From Planococcus citri (Eukaryota; Arthropoda; Insecta; Hemiptera; Pseudococcidae): a stretch of 64,000 nucleotides of DNA. The position numbers and the translations under genes are program-made. The notes beneath the pieces are model-generated. The model was not told the DNA's origin. It was given only the letters and a program-made list of their open reading frames with translations, and ran no database searches. Shown here one piece after another: positions 1 through 12,716 of this stretch; the stretch's first letter is position 1; every line of letters starts with the position of its first letter. Where the stretch lies: positions 56,135,469-56,199,468 of the forward strand of contig NC_088677.1 of assembly GCF_950023065.1 (NCBI RefSeq), given 5' to 3'.

Positions 1-1678
1 CGACGCTATTCCCAAACGGTTGGCGAAAAATTATAACTAAGGAGCGTCTCATTTATCGTCGACAAATCGCGTACCCCTTTTTTTTCTCTCTCTCTAGGTG
101 CTGGTTTCCTTTGTGTGATGTTCACGGTTGCGAAAACTCATACTTGCGTAATACTATTTGCTGTACTTTCATCGGATTCGAAATAAACTTACGAACTATA
201 ATGAAACATTTCGGTGTACTATTCCAACGAATACATAATTTTAGCTCAGCGTGTTGTCGGTTCACCTCGCCTGCGAGTGTACATAGTGTATTAAACCTTT
301 GCAAAGGAAACGAGAGACGAGATACTGGTCGGGTCGTTGTCGCTGATTTCAAAAACTATCCCGACGAAGTGGACGTAATTAAGGAAGTTTACTTTGCGCA
401 GGCGAAGTGAGACGTTTCGTAGTCGTCTGACCTTTCTTTTAATTTACGTCGAAATTCACTCGCTAGATAATATGGTCGAGACGATGGACTCGGTGTGCGA
501 CTGAAGTTTTGTTATGGCAAAGTTTCGCTACAGCGGTTCGAGTTGAAATTACAATAGTTTTACCGCTCGTTGTCGTGTCCGGTCTATACGATGAAGGTGT
601 TTGTTTGTTCGAGTTTGGTTTGAATATCGTTGCTAGAAGGGTGTATCTGTTTATTGTACCGGCTCGTCTCTCTTTTGTGGATGTAGTAAAAGTTACGAGA
701 GAAAAAACGATGATGGGAATGCGAACCATAGCGCAGCTTAATAATTTGAGTACCTGTTGCCGAGTGGTTTGATTGGATTCCTGTGGCAAGATGTGAGGGG
801 CAGGTGGCAGGTTGATTTATCGAAGTATAATGAATATTAAATTGAAACGCATTTCGAAAATTATATTTTATTTAATTAATTTGTGAAAAATCACGATCAT
901 TTTAACAATACTAACTTACATCTGATGAAATCTTAACCAACTAAACGTAAACAAGCATCTCCGCATTGGTTTGATAGGCATGGAGGAAAGAAACGGCGTA
1001 ATTACGAGGAATTACGCGGACGCCACTGCTTCACAAGTCGCAACTTTTTTTTTAAAGTGTCAAATACTCGTTGACATACTTCTGCTGGTTAAAGCAGAAC
1101 ATGACAATAAATTTTTGCTCATTTCTTTCACAAAAAACACATTTTTTTTTTACTAAAAGTAATTTCTGCAGGAAGGCCCAAAAATGTAATTTAAATAAAG
1201 AATTGTGTCTAACCCGCTTTCTCCGAGGAAAGTTCATGAAGCATATTGGTCGAGAATCGTTAACTAACATTTATTTAAAAAAAAAAAAAACCAATATCTC
1301 ATAATATATTGCTCATTTTTATTGTCAAAAAACATTTTTAAAAAACGTAATGTCAAGTTCCTCCGATCCAAATAAATAAAACTCAATAAAATTTAGATAA
1401 ATTTAATCACGCAAAATTATAAAATCATCAATAAAATTTACAAAACAATTCATGCAAAAAAATATTAAAAATAACTTACGACAAAATTGGATTCATATTG
1501 ACAAAATAACAGTTGAATGAATTAAAAATTGGAGAATAGTAGATTTGGCAATTGAAAAATCTGCATAAAATTGGAGAATATTCGAATCTGCACAGCTGGC
1601 CACTCACCAACTTGAAATTTGGCGAAATATCAACTTTAGCAAGTTGAAAAATAAATATTTCAATTCGATAATCTATTC
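1..1678. other. Non-coding stretch
   Basis: No gene is recognised. The first ~840 bases are of balanced composition with short pyrimidine tracts. From ~840 the DNA becomes strongly AT-rich with A/T homopolymers. Short open frames on both strands lack recognisable motifs or splice context. Confidence 0.5.
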
Positions 1679-2215
1679 GCGAGAATTTCAAATATCTCGA
1701 CTAAAACATAGCTCGATCATTTTTTCAAAAAAAAAATCGATCAGAAAAACATCATTCAACCAATCAAAATAGGTTAAAAATTCGCGAGAAATTCAAATAT
1801 CTCGACTAAAACATAGCTCGATCATTTTTTCAAAAAAAAAATCGATCAGAAAAACATCATTCAACCAATCAAAATAGGTTAAAAATTCGCGAGAAATTCA
1901 AATATCTCGACGAAAACATAGCTTGATCATTTTTTCAAAAATAAAAATCGATCCGAAAAATATAATCCAACACATCAAAATAGGTAAAAAATTCGCGAGA
2001 AATTCAATTTTATCGACAAAAACCACTTTTTAGCATTATTAATTCGAAGAATATCATTCAACTCATCAAAATAGGTTAGAAATTTGCGAGAAATTCAATT
2101 TTATCGAAGAAAATAAACATTAAGCATTTTCTTCTGAGAAAAAAATTCGATCTGAATTCGATCTGAAAAATTCACCAAACTCGCGAGAAATTCCAATCTT
2201 TCGACGAAAATCAAT
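1679..2215. repeat. Tandem repeat, ~105-bp unit, about 5 copies
   Basis: Units begin with GCGAGAAATTC at about 1679, 1784, 1889, 1994, 2085 and 2182. The first three are near-identical, spaced 105 bases apart, and contain CTCGATCATTTTTTCAAAA and AACCAATCAAAATAGG. Later units are shorter and diverged. This is a minisatellite with a gradient of decay toward higher coordinates. Confidence 0.85.
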
Positions 2216-3022
2216 TCGATCCGATTATTTAACCACGATTTTCGAAATTACAACCAAAAACAAAAAAAAACACCATAAAATTGATCAAAAGGATATGAAA
2301 TTTCAATAGGAAATCATATGTACCTATACCTACATCTATTAAAATCACGATCTTTTCAAGTTAATTTGTACAATAAAACGAGAAACTTCGTGAGTGCTAG
2401 AGTATCATCAAACATGAGAGAATCGGTTAAATTTTAGAAAAAAATATAAAACACTTCTAAAAATAGACAAATAAAAAAAATAATCGTCATTACAGTTTTA
2501 TAAGTCTGGTAATTGTATCTTATCAAATACACACACAGTTTTTAAAAAAAATATAAAATAAAATCGTATAAATAAAATGGACAAAAAATGAAATAGGTAA
2601 ATTTTTGAAAATTTACATGAAAACAATCGTCATTAATAAAAGGAAATCTCCTAAAAATTGCATATTATTACATGTTTTTCAAAAATTTACATAACATCAA
2701 ATTCGTTAAAAGGCAAAATAAAATGAAACGTCATTAAAAAACAAAAAAAGGAAAACTCATTAAAATATAAGTAAATTGACACACAAAAAAAATTTAAAAA
2801 TAGACAATTTTCTAAAAGGAAACGTACGTAAATTTTATTGTCGTTATGACCAAAAGACTGGATTAAACACGCATCAAAGTACATAAAAAAAACTTCTTAT
2901 CAGTAAAAACGTAATTTTTAAACAGCTGCTTTCTAGTATATTAAAAGAATTGCTACAAATAGCAGTGCAATAATACATATTACATTTAAAATAATGGAAA
3001 AATTGATGAAACGTCTATAATT
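2216..3022. other. AT-rich non-coding stretch
   Basis: A-rich sequence with many AAAAAA runs and no convincing coding frame. Nothing else is seen here. Confidence 0.5.
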
Positions 3023-3784
3023 TCAATTTACTTGATTAATGGCTAAATTAGGACACATTTCATGAAACAATTCTAGTACCATTCGTTGGTGTCCGCCGTC
3101 TATCATGATCTCCATCACTCTTCCACACTCGCTTACTCCTATTCGGAGGAGTGTCGTACCGTTTGGAATCCTTTGCATATTACCTGTAATGGGGTAAAAC
3201 CTAACCCCAGAGAAAAAGCAACACATGAAAATGCAGCATTGAGTGCATACAGTTTTTTACCTAGTCAACTTACCTGCATTTGAAGTACCTGTATTCCTGT
3301 ACTAAAAATGAAAATTGAATAATATGACGTTCACATGCATTATAATAAAATAACACAATAAAAAAACACGAAAATGATTTTAAAAAATGAAATCAAACAC
3401 TCAATTCAGTGATAATTCGTGGAAAAAAATAAACAGAGAAAAAAATACATAAAAATATCGAATGTTGTTAATTTTTACGAGGCACAATACAGTTCAGCGG
3501 ATCGCCAACCTGATGACTTAGTATGATTAATTAAGTAACGTCTTATGTGAGTTTCTTAAATTACACACCTCATGATGGTCGATGTTGTCTGTGAGCTGGT
3601 CCCACCATTCTAGGTATTCTATTTATATCCATTTTGGGATTTTCCTGTTCAAAGTTGGTGTTGCGGACATAACACAGTCTATAATATTCCCCGTTAATTT
3701 TCCTAGTCCTACAGGTTTGTTGAACTCTTTGTAGCGATATAGTATGTTCATGATGAGCATCAGCATTGTTATCTTCCATTTTTC
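3023..3784 (-). other. Possible minus-strand exons of an unrecognised gene
   Basis: Two open blocks on the minus strand have splice-like edges. The upper block (about 3570-3784) follows a TTTTTTAACAG acceptor and starts with a Met at 3779. It contains RKINGEYYRLCYVRN, stops just before a GTGTGT donor-like site, and so may be terminal. The lower block (about 3023-3200) follows a TTAG and is open for about 60 codons. I recognise no domain. They lie downstream of the zinc-knuckle exon at 4302, so they could be fragments of a retroelement gene, but I found no phase-consistent junction joining the blocks. Low confidence. Confidence 0.2.
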
Positions 3785-3916
3785 TGTTAAAAAATGAATC
3801 GCAGTGAGTGAGCTATTGTCATCGCTAGTCGGTTGTAAATCTTACGTTACTCGAAGTTCTCAGAAGACCCTGCATCTTTGCCGACAATCCTCCGAACGCA
3901 AGGTTTGTCACGAATC

Positions 3917-3968
3917 TACTCTCTAAATTTGAAACAGTGAAATTTCACTGTTTCAAATTTAGAGAGTA
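3917..3968. repeat. Perfect 52-bp palindrome
   Basis: The left arm 3917-3942 (starting TACTCTCTAAATTTGAAAC) is exactly the reverse complement of the right arm 3943-3968, with no spacer. The flanking bases 3916 and 3969 do not pair, so the symmetry ends there. It could form a loop-less hairpin or cruciform. It could also be the scar of an inverted duplication or a library artefact. Confidence 0.9.
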
Positions 3969-4301
3969 CGACTAGCAAGACGCAAGTCTCATATGCTTCC
4001 GACCAAGGCTCCCTTCAAATACGCCATGAAGGGGGTGAGCACAAACGAAAGTAATTAGTGCACAAACCAAACACAACCGATTGGCACTATTTTCGACCCC
4101 CACCCCCACATGGTCGGGGCTGGCCACACGGAGCTTATTACATGTACATATATATACAAAGAAATCAAAAAACATTATTGTGATTCTCCAGCATTGTCGA
4201 ACTTTGAATTATTATCATGGAATTCTGATACAACAATCGCATTCAAATCTTCGTCATATTCTTCTTAATATCGAGACTTATGGATTTAAAGTGGTACTCA
4301 C

Positions 4302-4510
4302 GGCATTTTGATCTTCTGTAATTCGAAGTTCCAGTAGAGACGCAAGCGCGATCATAATGTCCAACTTTTTGACAGATACGGCAAGTAGCATTGATTGCTT
4401 TACAGCTGGACACGTCGTTATGATAATCACAACGTAGACAATGTTCTGAAGGATTCTGAGCATTTTTAATCAGCATTTGAATTCTGCTGATTTTTCCAAG
4501 GCCGTTTGTT
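4302..4510 (-). CDS. Zinc-knuckle (gag-like) exon fragment
   Basis: The minus-strand open block encodes a gag-type nucleic-acid-binding segment. A degenerate knuckle CLRCDYHNDVSSC is followed by a perfect CX2CX4HX4C knuckle, CRICQKVGHYDRAC (4342-4383). Paired knuckles separated by a short linker are typical of gag proteins of LTR elements and of some host genes derived from them. The block ends at a strong GTGAGT donor (4301-4296), so it is probably an exon rather than an intact gag. No protease, reverse transcriptase or integrase is seen nearby. The start is not defined. It resembles the second zinc-knuckle gene at 5.4-5.8 kb in type but not in sequence. Confidence 0.5.
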
Positions 4511-4635
4511 TGAGCATACTCCCCTTTTACGCATTCTTAAAAGTTTATAAATTTTAAAAAGGGGTGAGAGAATCTATTATAAGGGGAATTATGGAATTGT
4601 TATAAGAAATGAACAGAATACATTATTGTTTTTAT

Positions 4636-4965
4636 TGTTTTTTGTTTTGAAAAAAAAAGTCAGTCATTAAGTAACGGACACTGAAAACTTATAATTTGAT
4701 ACAATAATGACTCAAATGTCAAAACTTGAAAGTAATAATGAAAATACCGTGTTGTTCCTTTTGAGAACACGTTACTATCCTTCATAGTGACGGCACCTTT
4801 GAAGCTAGTACGCCTTCCAACCTGCTTCTTTTGCAAAATTTCTCTAATGGTATTTTATTTTGAAAAAAAAAAAGTCAGTCATTAAGTAACAGACACCGAA
4901 AACTTATAATTTGATACAAAAATGACTCAAATGTCAAAACTTGAAAGTAATAATGAAAAAGACGG
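4636..4965. repeat. Direct repeat, two ~110-bp copies
   Basis: The copies at about 4636-4747 and 4856-4965 share AAAAAGTCAGTCATTAAG, ACTTATAATTTGATACAA and CAAAACTTGAAAGTAATAAT in the same order and orientation, with about 110 bases of unrelated sequence between them. They could be relics of a small interspersed element or of a local duplication. No inverted ends were seen. Confidence 0.8.
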
Positions 4966-5441
4966 TAATTAATCGTAAAAATAAGCTCCTACATACTAGT
5001 AAAAAAAAAATAATAGTAACTTCATATTTTAGGAATGAAGATCTCAACACGATCTTTTTGAATACTTAATAATAATACGATAGTAACAAAAAGTAACGTC
5101 GAAAAATAGGTACAGTAGCTCAATGAATGAGGTCTTCGCTTTTCAACGCTGATTTTGAAAGCTTTCATATGACCTGGGGGTTTTTAAGCTTTGTTTCAAA
5201 TCCAGAATCGTCATTTTCAATACCAGATACTTCACTGGCATTTCTAAATATATTAAGTAATTACATAACATGTACATACATATATTGATGTTCAAAGCTT
5301 TTAGGGGTCTTCCAGGTTCAATCCTATTTCGACATCCTAAGTCCCAACTTTGATTTCCGACGAGATATTATAAAGATGTTGTGAAGCTTCTGAATCTCCC
5401 AAAAAAGTTATGAACATACTCTTATCTTATTATTACCAAAA

Positions 5442-5760
5442 TTATCCATAACAACATAATGAAGAGGAGGAGGAAGGCATAGGCTCTTCCTCCCTAACCA
5501 TCATTGCTGAAGGCACAGCTGAAGTATCTTCACTCTTTATTCCGGATTCTAAATAAAAATATTATAATTATTTTTTATTATACACACCTGTTTTAAGTGT
5601 TCGTTTATTATAGACGGGGCATTCGGGCGAAAGCGAAATGTGCCCAAAACCCTCACAGGTATAGCATTTCTTTCCGGCATTCTTGCAGGCCTTAACATAA
5701 TGAAATAATGACCTTGGTCTCCGCATTCAAAACATCTACTCTGAACAGCAATCTTTTAGT
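5442..5760 (-). pseudogene. Two-exon zinc-knuckle gene end, frameshifted
   Basis: On the minus strand, the upper exon (5588 to about 5760) encodes CFECGDQGH, then, after a one-base frame change near 5700, KACKNAGKKCYTCEGFGH and further residues to a final Cys: two knuckles in gag style. It ends at AAACAG|GTGTGT. The lower exon starts at 5548 after TTTATTTAG and runs to a TAA at 5442. Its frame fits the donor (leftover G plus AA) and it ends in a Ser-rich tail with Cys-Cys-Tyr-Gly. The intron (5549-5587) is only 39 bases. The frame break inside the first knuckle suggests a pseudogene or a base-calling error. It probably derives from a retroelement gag or a CCHC host gene. The upstream start is not resolved. 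Confidence 0.45.
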
Positions 5761-8700
5761 TTTTGTTGCTGAATTTTCCAAATATATTCAGAGCACTCTC
5801 CAACGAAGCGTCAGTTTTATAGTTGAAAACCTTTTGAAATAATTTTTCAATCATCCTCATTAACACTTCGAGTGCCGTGCCTGTTTAGGGAAAACAAGCA
5901 CAAAATGCCGCTGTGGGGCAACGATTGATTTTTGGGGTCTTGGGGGTCCAAGGACGGTATTTTGACCAATTTTTACTTCCTCGCACCCGTAGTGTTTTAC
6001 ACAAGTTGTGTGCAGTACAGCACACGCGGTCACTATTCTTGTACATGATTTTAGGTGTGTGCACACAAATGGCATTCATTTTTGAGAACTGAAAACATGA
6101 AATTGAAAATCTGAAACAAGGAAGTACTATACATATTATGATGTATGCGTTCACCATGCTCGTATTGCAAAGTAATTCTACGATTACTTTTCGGTATCAT
6201 TTGACTGTGCGCTGGCATAAGCTTCCAGTTGGTCACTAACGTCAATAAACGTTTTTGCCTTATTGTAGTCCCAAATAGCGACAGGTTTCACGAATGTGTC
6301 CTTTGAGTAGCGGTAACTTTTACTTCACGAAACTCAGGCTTGTGTGTGGTTGATAGAAAGTAGAAACATAACGTCCCTTTTGTCGAGCCACAAACGTTCC
6401 TACTTCCGTTTTATGCTCTTCATTTGAAGACTTTCAACCAATGACCCATTGAGAATCGTATTTTTTTTTGTTTTAGAAACACGCTCGTTTATCTTTTTAT
6501 CGAACACATTAAAATTGATGGAAGACTCCTCTCGTTGCACTAAAACGTAGGTATCAATGTCGTGAACATTTTCAAAAAGCTTCTTCGCAGGAAATCTTTG
6601 GAAAACCGACTCATTAATCCTGAATATTGCTCTGTGTGAATTTCACTATTTTTTATGCGCAGAGACCACTTTAAACAAATTTAGAACAAGTTTCGAAGTT
6701 CTGTGAAACACGAGGAGATTCATTACAAGTTTAAAAGCAAAACAACGTTTCGAGCACTTGGATGGAAAAAACATCCCCTTCTGCTTTAACCTATATTATA
6801 CTTTTTTTTTATCCTCTACGATATATTCGTAGTCCTCGTACTTTTCTTTTTACTCTTCACATTGTTTCCTCGTTCACCTCATACGCTTTTGTTATCGGTT
6901 TCTCTTCAAAGGTCACGATAGCAATCTAATACGTAACCATTATTACCTATTTTAAACCTTTTATTTTGCTCTATAAAAGGTATTATCCTCTTCTTCTACA
7001 TTCACATTGATTTAAACCGATATAAAATTGGAAGCTTTTATAAGCTTCGCTTTAAGGTTGCACACGGACTAAAATTTTCCATCTACTGGTCGTTATTATA
7101 GTTACAGTGGACTTTTCCAATTGATGTGTTTAACTGGCCATCTCTCGAGCTGCCGTGCCGTGTCTTCAACTTGGGCAACAATAAGATTCGCTTCTTTTGT
7201 AAGTAATGGATGAGGGGAGAGTGGGGGAAAAAACATCGCCGTGATGTTGGTTCCCAAAGTCAATGTGTGTGTGTACCAAAGAAGGAGGAAAAAGAAGGAA
7301 AAACGTCGAAAGATGCCGAAGTACTGCTATAAAACAAGGAACAGATTTTGTCGAGTGTTTTTATTTTATTTTCGACGTATAGTTCTTCTCCTTTTCTGTT
7401 CGGTTCGAGTTTCTAGATGATGGTGTAAAGTATTGTAGTTATTCGAAGATGAAGGGGAAAAAAATGCGCCGTTAGTGTTTTTCTTCGGTAGGCAACTCGT
7501 TCGCATCGTAAAGTTTTGTTATTACTAATTTCATCTTATCTTTCGTTGACAAATAACACGAAAAGTTTGCCTTATCTTGGTCGGATTCGCTGTGTAAGTT
7601 GGGCGAATTCTTCTTCGTTGGTTCGTTGTTTGGTCGGTTTCTTAGGCGTCTTCCCCATACCCCCTCACCCTATCGCTTTCTTTACTGAAGTGCGTTTAAT
7701 ATTAGCGAGATTGATTTATTAAATTTTGCCAACGAACCACTCGAAATATAATTTTAATTGTGAAAGTTTTCACCCTTTTCTCCTAGGCGTGTTTTTTCGT
7801 CGCCCTCCTCGCCCCTTCGTGCGTGCTTGGGTACTTTGGTGGTGTTTTTTTTCGATCGAGGCGAGATTTTTTTCAAAGTTTTTTAATAGGTGAGTGTTAG
7901 TAATGGCTAGAAATTCAGTCGTGTGAAAATCACTTTAGCTGATTGATCGCTGAGGGAATCGCTACCAACTTCGATTTAGCTATTTTTATCTTGTTGGTGA
8001 AGGGTACCATCTCGAGGGCTATGTACATTGGCATATAAAATTGATTTCAGCACAATTCGATGTCCTTTTGATCGATTATTGTGTGTGTTGATAGACTTTT
8101 CGACATGCTATCGAACAGGGTTTCCAGTTTACATGCAGTGCCTTTCTCTTCACCGATCCACCTACCTATCAATTAATGTAGGAAAGATAAAGTTGGAAAG
8201 GATATTTACGATACGAGTATAGCGAGCCAAAATCATACGGTTCTGGTGGCTACTGCGATCCAGTACACCTCCACCGACCAGCCAACCCTTTTTCTCGATA
8301 AAATGGTAATTTGTTATTTGGAAGTATGTCGCGCCGAAAGTTAATTCGTGTTTTAATGTTGCACCCGCAAAACTTTGGTAATTAATGCTCTACATAATTG
8401 TCGCCATCGTTTAATACTATACGTACAGAGCGACGTACGCGAGTATGTAGGCGGGTAAGTGGTTAAGGGGCCGCTGGGGCGAAAAAGCTGGCGCTTTCAT
8501 TTTGAAATTCCTCGCTTTCGGAGCTCGCAGGATCGGTCGAGAGTTTGCCACTGTTTTTGTGCGTGCTATTCTCGTATATATGTGTAAAGAACCCTGCCCT
8601 TCTTTACATAGCCATTTCATACGGAGATAAAGATGTAGCGAGAAGGCGGTGCAGAGCGTTCTGTTGGTAGTAACTGCGATGATGAGGACGATGTGTGCGC

Positions 8701-9418
8701 TAGAGAGCTTTCTAATTTATGGTTATTACGAGGCGTTTAAATGGGCGAACTTTAAACCGCGCGCGAGAGCTTTTTTTTCGCTTCGCTGTAAATTATCGTG
8801 CTCGTTTTGAGCGCATCTTTTCGAAATGCCTTGTCGGCCGCGCCGTGCCGCAACGCCGCGCGGATTTCGCGGGGATTATGGCTCGAACGAGTTAAGTAAA
8901 GCTGAAAAATTGCCTGTAGAAGTAGCTGAGCCTGAGATGTGACTAGGTGGCGTGGAGAATGTTGTATATTGGTGTTTTTTGATCGAGTTGTGATCGAATG
9001 CAACAATTTTCTGTGATCGGTTTTGTGATAAGATTCTAAAAGGTCTAGAGAGCCCTGCTTATCCTGTTAATCCTAAGTCTGGTCTTTTTTACCCGAAACC
9101 GACAAAAGCTATTCTCAATTTCTTGGACTAGCTGTACATATATAGTATAATACTTTTCTGCAATTTCACTTGAGCAGCTTCAAACTTTTTGATCGTCTCA
9201 CATAAAAACATGCAATGTTGCTATATTCTGGTTGATTCAAATAACACATTGGAATATTCGTAGAAGATTAGGTATATTAGTACCGTACACAAAATCAGAA
9301 ACTGAATTGAGTAGGTATATACATAATATACAAAAAGTTTGAGAGGAAAAGTTAACGATAATTAAGTGACGAAAATGTGTAATTTTGTATCAATGCCTCG
9401 AAACTGTAATGTGTCGTC
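5761..9418. other. Long stretch without a recognisable gene
   Basis: Mixed-composition sequence with many short frames and none of length or motif content suggesting a protein. 7.2-8.9 kb is less AT-rich, with CpG-containing patches (for example 8750-8880), and could include untranslated or promoter DNA. I see no splice-consistent coding path. Confidence 0.4.
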
Positions 9419-11662
9419 TAGTGGTGCGAAGTATCGAAAAAATTTGGTATCGATAGTATCGAATAGATTTGTGAAAAGTATCGATAGTATCGATTCCATT
9501 AAAGGGGAAAAACAACACTTTTTTTTCGATTTTTAATGAATTTTTTGACATATTTATATTAGCAGAATTGTCCTAATTTAGCACACATTTAGTTCAAAAT
9601 GTATGGTAAAATTCGGTGAAATTTGATAAACCTGCACGAAGAAGAATAAAAATACACGGAAACAGCAATAAAATTATTCGAAATTACCAAAAAAAAAATT
9701 GATTAAATTTCAACGAAATTTAACAACACCTGAATAAAGCATCGTTCAAAAGTACACTCAATAAAGTGACAGTAAAACAAAACACTGAAAAAATTTTCAG
9801 AAAATTTGCATAACATGAAGCGAAAATATATGTTGGAAAATGTGTAAGAAAATCAGATAGAATCACTCAGAATTCAGAAATTAGAGTCTTTTCAAATTAC
9901 AAAAAACAGAAAAAAAATAAGACAGAATTTTGGTGACATTTTATTTTTTTAAAAAAACTGCACAAAGCAACAAAAAAGCACCAAGTACATTATTAAGGTA
10001 ATACAATAAAAATCAATATTTTAAATCGTAATAAACGATTTTTAATTCATAAAGGAACGAATTATAACAATAAAATCTAATCTTAGGGGTAAGAATTAAG
10101 GTAATAAATCAATATTGTTTTTACTCGAAATACAACGAGCTGTTAGGTAATCTAAAAAGAACAACGAGTTTTTATTCAAGTGAACAATTTAAAACATGCA
10201 ATTTTTTTACTCGAAATTCGAAATTAAACGAGTTCTTAATCTAAATTTCTAAAATAAACAAGTTACGATTTTTTTTACTCGAAAGATTCGGAAACAAACG
10301 AGCTCTTAATCTAAAAAAAAAAAAAAAAAAAAAAAACGAGTTTTCATTCAAAAGTGAACCATTTGAAACAAACGATTTTTTTACTCGAAATTTGAAATCA
10401 AACGAGTTCTTAATCTTAATTTCTAAAATAAACAAGTTTTTATTCTAAATCTAAAGCGAATCATTTTTTTACTCAAAAACGAAGGAGTTTTTGTTGATCG
10501 AAACCAGCTCTTCGGCATGCTCCGGAGTTAACCTAGTTCTTCTTTTCGAAGTTGTTAAATCTGCACCTGAGAAAATTCTTTTGCTTGGAGCGGAGGTTGA
10601 TGGAGCAGAGTGAACTTTTAGAGCAAGATCTTTGAGCTCGGGTAAACGGTCGTATTCAAACCAGTACAGTAGCGGATTATCGAGGTCATCGATGTCTATT
10701 TTTTTTTCGTCGAGGTAAGCATTCAAGAGAACAATCGTTTCGGCACGAATATTACTGGTCGAACTTTTCTGCTTCGGCGTGTTCGGGTGGGCATTCAATA
10801 CGTGTCGAAGTATACCTAATCCACATCAAGATGAAAAAAAAGATTAAAAAATAGTAGGTAAAGTTTTTTAAAAAAATGGTAAATTTTGAAGATTGAAAAA
10901 ACATTTGCCATACCAATATCTTTCTTCCGCACAGGTTCGGATGGCTTAGCTAATTTTTTTTGCCTTTGGCTAACAATATAATCGCGTAATTTTCCCATTT
11001 GGGTGGTGTAATTGCCATTATCACGAAAACCGGTTGACTTAAATCTTGGATCCAAGATTGTTGCCCAACTGAAACATTCATTAAAATTCATTAAAACGCT
11101 GTGCTTAAATTCTTATTTTTACACATAATGAGAATGACAGTAATATTACCTGCAAACTGAGTTTTTTTCATACTTCGCAAAATAATTCTTGGATTTCGGG
11201 ATTAAATCTTCTTTCAATTTTTTCGTACACGGATTTACAACGACAATAGATTCAACTTCCACGATCACCGATGCGCAATAGGGTATGATAAGACTCATTG
11301 TTGGCGTTGTTTCGCTGCTAAATACGTCATTCAGGTCCGCAAATGGTTTCAGCAGTTTAAGTATCTCCGGTATAATCAAAATTTCTTGAGAAGTTAAAAG
11401 AACGCATTTGTTTGGTAATCGTAGTAGCACCGTGTTAACTGCAGCTACAGCGTCGTACATTCTTTCGATCATGCTGTAAGTAGAATTCCATCTGGTGACA
11501 ACGTCTTGGATTAACGAAGTGTACGTTTTTCCTCGAAGTTTCAGCTCTTTAGAAAGTAACGATGCTCCTTTTGAACTTCTGTTGAAAAACGACGTAATAT
11601 TTTTGCATTTCAAAATGATTCGAAAAATATGGTTCTCCTTTACTTGATCACTTCCTATCAAT
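9419..11662 (-). mobile_element. Partial hAT transposon, copy A
   Basis: The left end TAGTGGTGCGAAG matches hAT-type termini and the ends of copy B (43551-46341). Homology to copy B starts at this end. Subterminal sequence contains repeated ATCGATAGTATCGA motifs and, at 10100-10480, a series of ACTCG/CGAGT-containing repeats. The transposase exons lie on the minus strand. I found no matching right terminus or second copy of the preceding 8 bases (9411-9418) downstream, so the element is truncated or its far end has decayed. The end coordinate given is that of the last recognisable coding exon. Confidence 0.75.
10469..11662 (-). CDS. hAT transposase, C-terminal part in three exons
   Basis: Exons 11150-11662, 10914-11068 and 10469-10815 (minus strand) are joined by GT/AG sites with exact frame continuity, giving about 338 residues and a stop. 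The first exon has the hAT core segment with DVVTRWNSTYSMIERM. The junction of exons one and two gives WATILDPRFK, the family's LLDPRFK-like motif. The last exon has the dimerisation region (NPLLYW, APSKRIFSGA, SKRRTRL, PEHAEEL). The catalytic N-terminal half and BED finger are missing: a mariner lies in the next intron and no upstream hAT exon was recognised. The protein would bind and mobilise hAT ends, but this copy cannot be complete. Confidence 0.8.
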
Positions 11663-11763
11663 CTGTAATAAAATGAATAAAAAAATGAATTAATATCAAG
11701 TTTCAATGTTTCAAATAGTAGATAGCAGTGTATCAAAAATGATGTATGAACAAGCAAAATGTA

Positions 11764-12716
11764 CAGGGTGTTCCAGAATAACCTTTCACATTTTGGTAAC
11801 CACTGATCTGTGTTCAAGTGGAGCTAGGGGAATGGTAAAGGCGGTTCTAGGTAGCCAAAGCATGCCGAATTATGTTTCAATAGTTATTTTTTGCCCTGGA
11901 GAAGTATATGGCTGTACAGTGTGCTTTTACTGTGAAGGCCTTTTTTAAAAATATAGGGTCCTGGAACTCTTTACTCTTTACCCATCAGTAACAAAGCTCA
12001 TTTTTATCCAAACAGTGAAGTGAATATACAGAATGTGCGCTTCCAGTGTACAGAGAATCAGTTGATAATACTCGAGAAACCTCTACACTTTGCTAAGTTG
12101 ACTGTTTGGTTGGGCGTGGCTAAATTTGGTGTAGTGGGACCATGTGTGTTTAATGAAACAGTAACGGTGAGGGGTAAGGCAAAATGTTAAACGAGTTTCT
12201 TGTTCCTGAACTGAAAGGCAGACGTGACGATGTATCTAGAGTTACTTACTAGGTGTATGTTGGAGCAACCTGTCATTCAGAGACAAACACAATTTATGTT
12301 TAGCGTGTGAGCACTTTGGTCATTGAATAATTTCGTTGAACACAGAAATTTAATGGCCACCTCGATTCCCTGACTTTTCCCCCTGATTTTTTTTATGGAG
12401 TTACCTCAAGTCAAAAGTGTATCAGGATGAATCTAGGACTCTAAAACATCTTCTAGGTAATATTATTCGTGAGTTGAGACTGATTGGAAGAGAAGTGTTC
12501 AATAATTCGAAAAAATGTTTGATCGAATGTGTCAAAAATGATGGAAAATATCTCGATGGAAAAATTTTTAAAACTTAATTTTTAATGAAAACTCAAATAC
12601 ATGGTCTAAAAACGGCATATTTCTACTTCATTTTGGTTGTAAAAGAATTTTTGTAAACGTTTTTCTCTCAGAGTAATGAAAAAAACAAATGTGAAAGGTT
12701 ATTCTGGAACACCCTG
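11764..12716. mobile_element. Mariner-like element, degenerate
   Basis: Both ends carry the same ~30-bp inverted repeat beginning CAGGGTGTTCCAGAATAACC, flanked by TA on each side (11762-11763 and 12717-12718), as expected for Tc1/mariner. At 953 bp it is shorter than autonomous mariners. Inside, the plus strand holds a frameshifted and stop-interrupted transposase relic with GVAKFGVVGP, HFGH, PPRFPDFSP and KSKVYQDESRTLK-like segments (about 12110-12500), the DDE_3 core of IS630/mariner proteins. It sits in the intron upstream of the hAT exon that starts at 11662, so it inserted into the hAT element. Confidence 0.85.

Noticed and set aside
9411..9418. Target duplication of hAT copy A matched to a GTGTCGTC near 38.6 kb
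   Set aside because: The match is 29 kb away with no hAT terminus next to it, so it is a chance 8-mer.
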